Below the pieces are notes generated by a model. It ran no database searches. It had not been told where the DNA came from and saw nothing but the letters and a program-made list of their open reading frames with translations. A stretch of DNA of 64,000 nt from JBAWWY01 sp037144355 (GTDB taxonomy: Bacteria; Bacillota; Clostridia; Peptostreptococcales; Anaerovoracaceae), in NCBI GenBank assembly GCA_037144355.1, contig JBAWWY010000002.1, positions 62,001 to 126,000 on the forward strand, read 5' to 3'. The stretch's first letter is position 1. Each line of letters opens with the position of its first letter. This document shows positions 61,665 through 64,000 of the stretch, in pieces. Made by a program: the position numbers and the translations under genes.

Positions 61665-62426
61665 ATGTCCGTTCAACAAAATGAGCAGACAAAACTAAAG
61701 AATAAAGAACTTTTTTTGAAATATCAAAAGGATAGATCAGTTGAAAATAGAAACGAACTGGTGCAAAACTATCTTTATATAGTTGATATTTTGGTTAGAA
61801 AGTATTTAAATAAAGGCGTGGAGTATGACGACTTATATCAGGTTGGTTCCATGGCCTTAGTTTTTGCCGTGGAAAGATATGAGCCAGACAAGGGCTTTGA
61901 GTTCACCAGCTTTGCAACCCCAACGATTATCGGTGAAATAAAGAGATATTTCAGAGACAAGGGTTGGGCCGTGAAGGTTCCAAGAAGATTGAAGGAACTT
62001 GGATCAAAAATCCCCCATGCTAGGGAGGAACTAGAACTCTTATACGGACGGGTCCCAAAAGTTATCGATATTGCAAATTATCTCCATTGTACAGAGGAGG
62101 AAATCCTCGAAGCCATGGAAAGCCATAATGCCTATGGCACATATTCATTGAGCCAAGCTTTCGAAGAAGGAAGCGAAGGGGATGAAAGCAGCCTGGAAAG
62201 TTATCTTGGGAAAGAAGAGCATGGATATGAGAAACTGGAAACGTTCGAGATGCTACATGATATTCTAAACGGACTCACTCCTGAGGAGAAGAAGATTTTC
62301 AGACTTAGGTTTATTGACAATATAACCCAACAGGAGATAGCTGAAGCTCAAGGAGTTTCCCAGATGACCATTTCCAGGGTCGAGAAGAAGATAAGAGAAA
62401 AATTCAGAAAGGAATTTGTAAAATAA
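61665..62426 (+). CDS. sigB: RNA polymerase sigma factor, SigB type
   Basis: 253 residues. Region 2 (VEYDDLYQVGSMALVFAVER, FEFTSFATPTIIGEIKRYFR) is typical for the SigB/F/G group; region 3 follows and region 4 ends with VSQMTISRVEKKIREKF. Because the neighbours are RsbV- and RsbW-like, SigB is favoured over SigF. It probably drives a general-stress regulon and may read into trpS. Confidence 0.92.
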   Translation: MSVQQNEQTKLKNKELFLKYQKDRSVENRNELVQNYLYIVDILVRKYLNKGVEYDDLYQVGSMALVFAVERYEPDKGFEFTSFATPTIIGEIKRYFRDKGWAVKVPRRLKELGSKIPHAREELELLYGRVPKVIDIANYLHCTEEEILEAMESHNAYGTYSLSQAFEEGSEGDESSLESYLGKEEHGYEKLETFEMLHDILNGLTPEEKKIFRLRFIDNITQQEIAEAQGVSQMTISRVEKKIREKFRKEFVK

Positions 62427-63407
62427 ATGAAAAGAGTATTTTCCGGGGTTCAGCCCACAGGCAATATACATATAGGAAACTATCTGGGGGCAATGAAGCA
62501 ATTCGTTTCACTACAGAACGATATGGACTGCACATATTGCATTGTTGACTTGCATTCAATAACGCTTCCTCAGAATCCGGTTGAACTTCGAACAAGTTCT
62601 CTGGACGTTGCAGCTCTTTACCTAGCTATAGGGATCGATCCAAAAAAATCCATTATTTTCATTCAATCGGATGTGCCATATCATACAGAACTGGCTTGGA
62701 TGCTCATGTGCAACACATATCTGGGAGAACTAAACAGGATGACCCAGTACAAGGAAAAGAGCAAAGGCAAGGATTCTGCCTCAGCGGGCCTATTTACATA
62801 CCCAGTGCTGATGGCTGCGGACATTCTTCTTTACGATACTGATGTAGTACCCGTAGGACATGACCAGAAACAGCATCTTGAGTTGACAAGGGATATTGCA
62901 ATAAGAATCAACAGTAGATTTCCAGGAACTTTTATCGTCCCGGAATACAGGGGTATGAAAGTAGGAGCAAGGGTTATGTCTTTAGACGACCCTACATCGA
63001 AGATGAGCAAGAGCAATGAAAACATATATAGCAGAATTTCACTGCTGGACAGCTACGATAAAATCAAGAAATCGATAATGAAATCAACGACAGATTCTGA
63101 AGGAATCATTAAATTCAACAAGGATGAAAAACCTGGCATTAGCAACCTGCTTTCAATTTACAGCGCATTTTCCGGGAAAGAGATTCCCCTAATAGAAAAA
63201 AATTATGAAGGCCAAGGTTATGGAGTTTTCAAGAAAGATCTCGTTGAAGTAGTATATGAAGGGGTTAAACCTATACAGGACAAATTCCACGAAATAAGAA
63301 ATTCAGATGAATTGAAAAATGTTTTAACCGATGGAAAAGAAAGGGCATGCGAAAGAGCCCAGATAACTGTAAAGAGAGTTAAAGAAAAATTCGGGTTGGG
63401 TTTTTAG
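62427..63407 (+). CDS. trpS: Tryptophanyl-tRNA synthetase
   Basis: 326 residues, usual bacterial TrpRS length. The HIGH-like motif is GNIHIGNYLG and the KMSKS motif SKMSKSNEN. It charges tRNA(Trp). Its ATG follows the sigB stop directly, so there is no room for a T-box leader, unusual for a Gram-positive trpS. AAGGA lies about 14 bases upstream. Confidence 0.96.
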   Translation: MKRVFSGVQPTGNIHIGNYLGAMKQFVSLQNDMDCTYCIVDLHSITLPQNPVELRTSSLDVAALYLAIGIDPKKSIIFIQSDVPYHTELAWMLMCNTYLGELNRMTQYKEKSKGKDSASAGLFTYPVLMAADILLYDTDVVPVGHDQKQHLELTRDIAIRINSRFPGTFIVPEYRGMKVGARVMSLDDPTSKMSKSNENIYSRISLLDSYDKIKKSIMKSTTDSEGIIKFNKDEKPGISNLLSIYSAFSGKEIPLIEKNYEGQGYGVFKKDLVEVVYEGVKPIQDKFHEIRNSDELKNVLTDGKERACERAQITVKRVKEKFGLGF

Positions 63408-63426
63408 AGAAAATAAGGAGATTATG

Positions 63427-64000
63427 ATGGTTTTTGATAAAATATCCTCAGGCCTTTTAGGCGTTGACCAGGTATTGGACAATATTAGGCTTTCAGATAG
63501 TGTGGTTTGGCAGGTTTCTCATATCAGCGAATACGAATTCTTCGTAAAACCCTTCGCAAATAAAGCAATTGCAGAGGGAAGAAATCTGGTTTACTTTAGA
63601 TTTGGCAACCATGACGCACTGCTGAAAAAGCAACAAGGACTTAAAATAGTTGAATTGGATATTAAGGATGGCTTTGAGGCTTTCGCCGTAAACATCCACA
63701 AAACCATAATAAGCGAAGGCAAGGGCACATTCTATGTTTTTGACAATATTTCTGCGCTGCAAAAGGTATGGGCCGCAGACTTCATGGTCAGGAACTTTTT
63801 TGTTGTAACCATACCTTATCTATACGATATGGAAACTGTATCATATTTCGCCTTGACGAGAAACAACCACTCATTTTCCACCATGGAAAGAATCAGGGCT
63901 GCAACCCAGGTGTTGATAGATGTTTTCATTTCGGAAGAAGAATTATATCTCCATCCTCTCAAAGTGAGCAATAGATATTCGCCAAGCATGTTTCTTCCGC
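63427..64000 (+). CDS. KaiC/RecA-like N-terminal domain, possibly fused to a PEP synthase-type enzyme (3' cut)
   Basis: 191 codons visible, no stop. MVFDKISSGLLGVDQVLDNI resembles the start of KaiC-like ATPases (DRISTGIKGLDEVL), but no Walker A is seen (WQVSHISEYEFFV replaces the P-loop). Later parts (VYFRFGNHDALL, FYVFDNISALQKVW, HPLKVSNRYSPSMFLP) recall proteins in which such a domain precedes a PEP/pyruvate-binding domain; this is from memory and uncertain. I choose ATG 63427 (six bases after GGAG); 63424 is also possible. The C-terminal region is outside the window. Confidence 0.55.
   Translation, partial: MVFDKISSGLLGVDQVLDNIRLSDSVVWQVSHISEYEFFVKPFANKAIAEGRNLVYFRFGNHDALLKKQQGLKIVELDIKDGFEAFAVNIHKTIISEGKGTFYVFDNISALQKVWAADFMVRNFFVVTIPYLYDMETVSYFALTRNNHSFSTMERIRAATQVLIDVFISEEELYLHPLKVSNRYSPSMFLP

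Noticed and set aside
60928..62426. spoIIAA-spoIIAB-sigF operon
   Set aside because: Same gene order, but the kinase reads like RsbW (IPGKPEYLGVVRLAIS) and not SpoIIAB, and no sporulation genes are adjacent.

Overview
The window is AT-rich, densely coded DNA from the replication-origin region of a low-GC Gram-positive anaerobe, most likely a member of the Clostridia. The evidence is the order mnmE-mnmG-rsmG-parA-parB on one side of rpmH/dnaA and dnaN-recF-gyrB-gyrA on the other, strong AGGAGG-type ribosome binding sites, frequent TTG/GTG starts, a Jag-YidC-YidD-RnpA-L34 operon, walHIJ-type genes, and a redox complement typical of anaerobes (ferredoxin-thioredoxin reductase, rubredoxin-like domain, CoA-disulfide-reductase-like fusion). 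I cannot name the genus from sequence alone. No rRNA or tRNA gene, CRISPR array or insertion sequence was seen.

Layout, left half. 1-1570: a truncated membrane PAS-GAF protein that runs into a GGDEF domain. 1767-3708: an ArsR-controlled metalloid-resistance-type operon (ArsR, permease, thioredoxin-like protein, carboxymuconolactone-decarboxylase-like protein). 3940-5068: a nitroreductase and the deletion remnant of an aldo/keto reductase. 5264-10979: a two-component system with a sigma-54 activator, an amino-acid permease in the same operon, and a second permease that carries its own sigma-54-like promoter. 11361-20325: a signalling island with a LapA-like membrane protein, two HD-GYP response regulators (the second degenerate), a cache histidine kinase with a sugar-binding lipoprotein and an HDOD response regulator, and a PAS-PAS-GGDEF-HD-GYP protein. 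20515-30114: transport and metabolism (EamA exporter, an Rh-type ammonium channel, ROK kinase, KimA-like potassium importer, LysA, ABC-F protein, lipoprotein, nitroreductase).

Middle. 30228-36869: a glutaredoxin plus an FTR-rubredoxin fusion, a CrcB pair, a NYN-domain protein, an ArsR-LUD pair, MscL, and an 850-residue CoADR-rhodanese-TusA-DsrE fusion. 36901-41101: rlmH, walJ, walI and walH homologues read leftward from an unknown secreted protein; the usual walR-walK pair is not here. 41303-43403: RNase HI, a PAS-PP2C phosphatase and AroQ.

Origin region. 43421-45348: parB-parA flanked by two parS-like sites, one lying inside a near-perfect terminator palindrome. 45400-49577: rsmG, mnmG, mnmE. 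49661-52104: jag-yidC-yidD-rnpA-rpmH, driven by a consensus promoter. oriC appears bipartite: DnaA boxes on both sides of dnaA, with a box, GC cluster and DnaA-trio-like array just before dnaN. Rightward come dnaN, recF, gyrB, gyrA, then an RsbV-RsbW-SigB partner-switching module, trpS, and the start of a KaiC-like protein cut by the window edge.

How the parts connect: the PAS-PP2C phosphatase at 41871 is a plausible upstream input to the RsbV/RsbW/SigB module; the NtrC-type regulator is a plausible activator of the sigma-54-like promoter before the second permease; and the GGDEF and HD-GYP proteins suggest local concentration of cyclic-di-GMP signalling.
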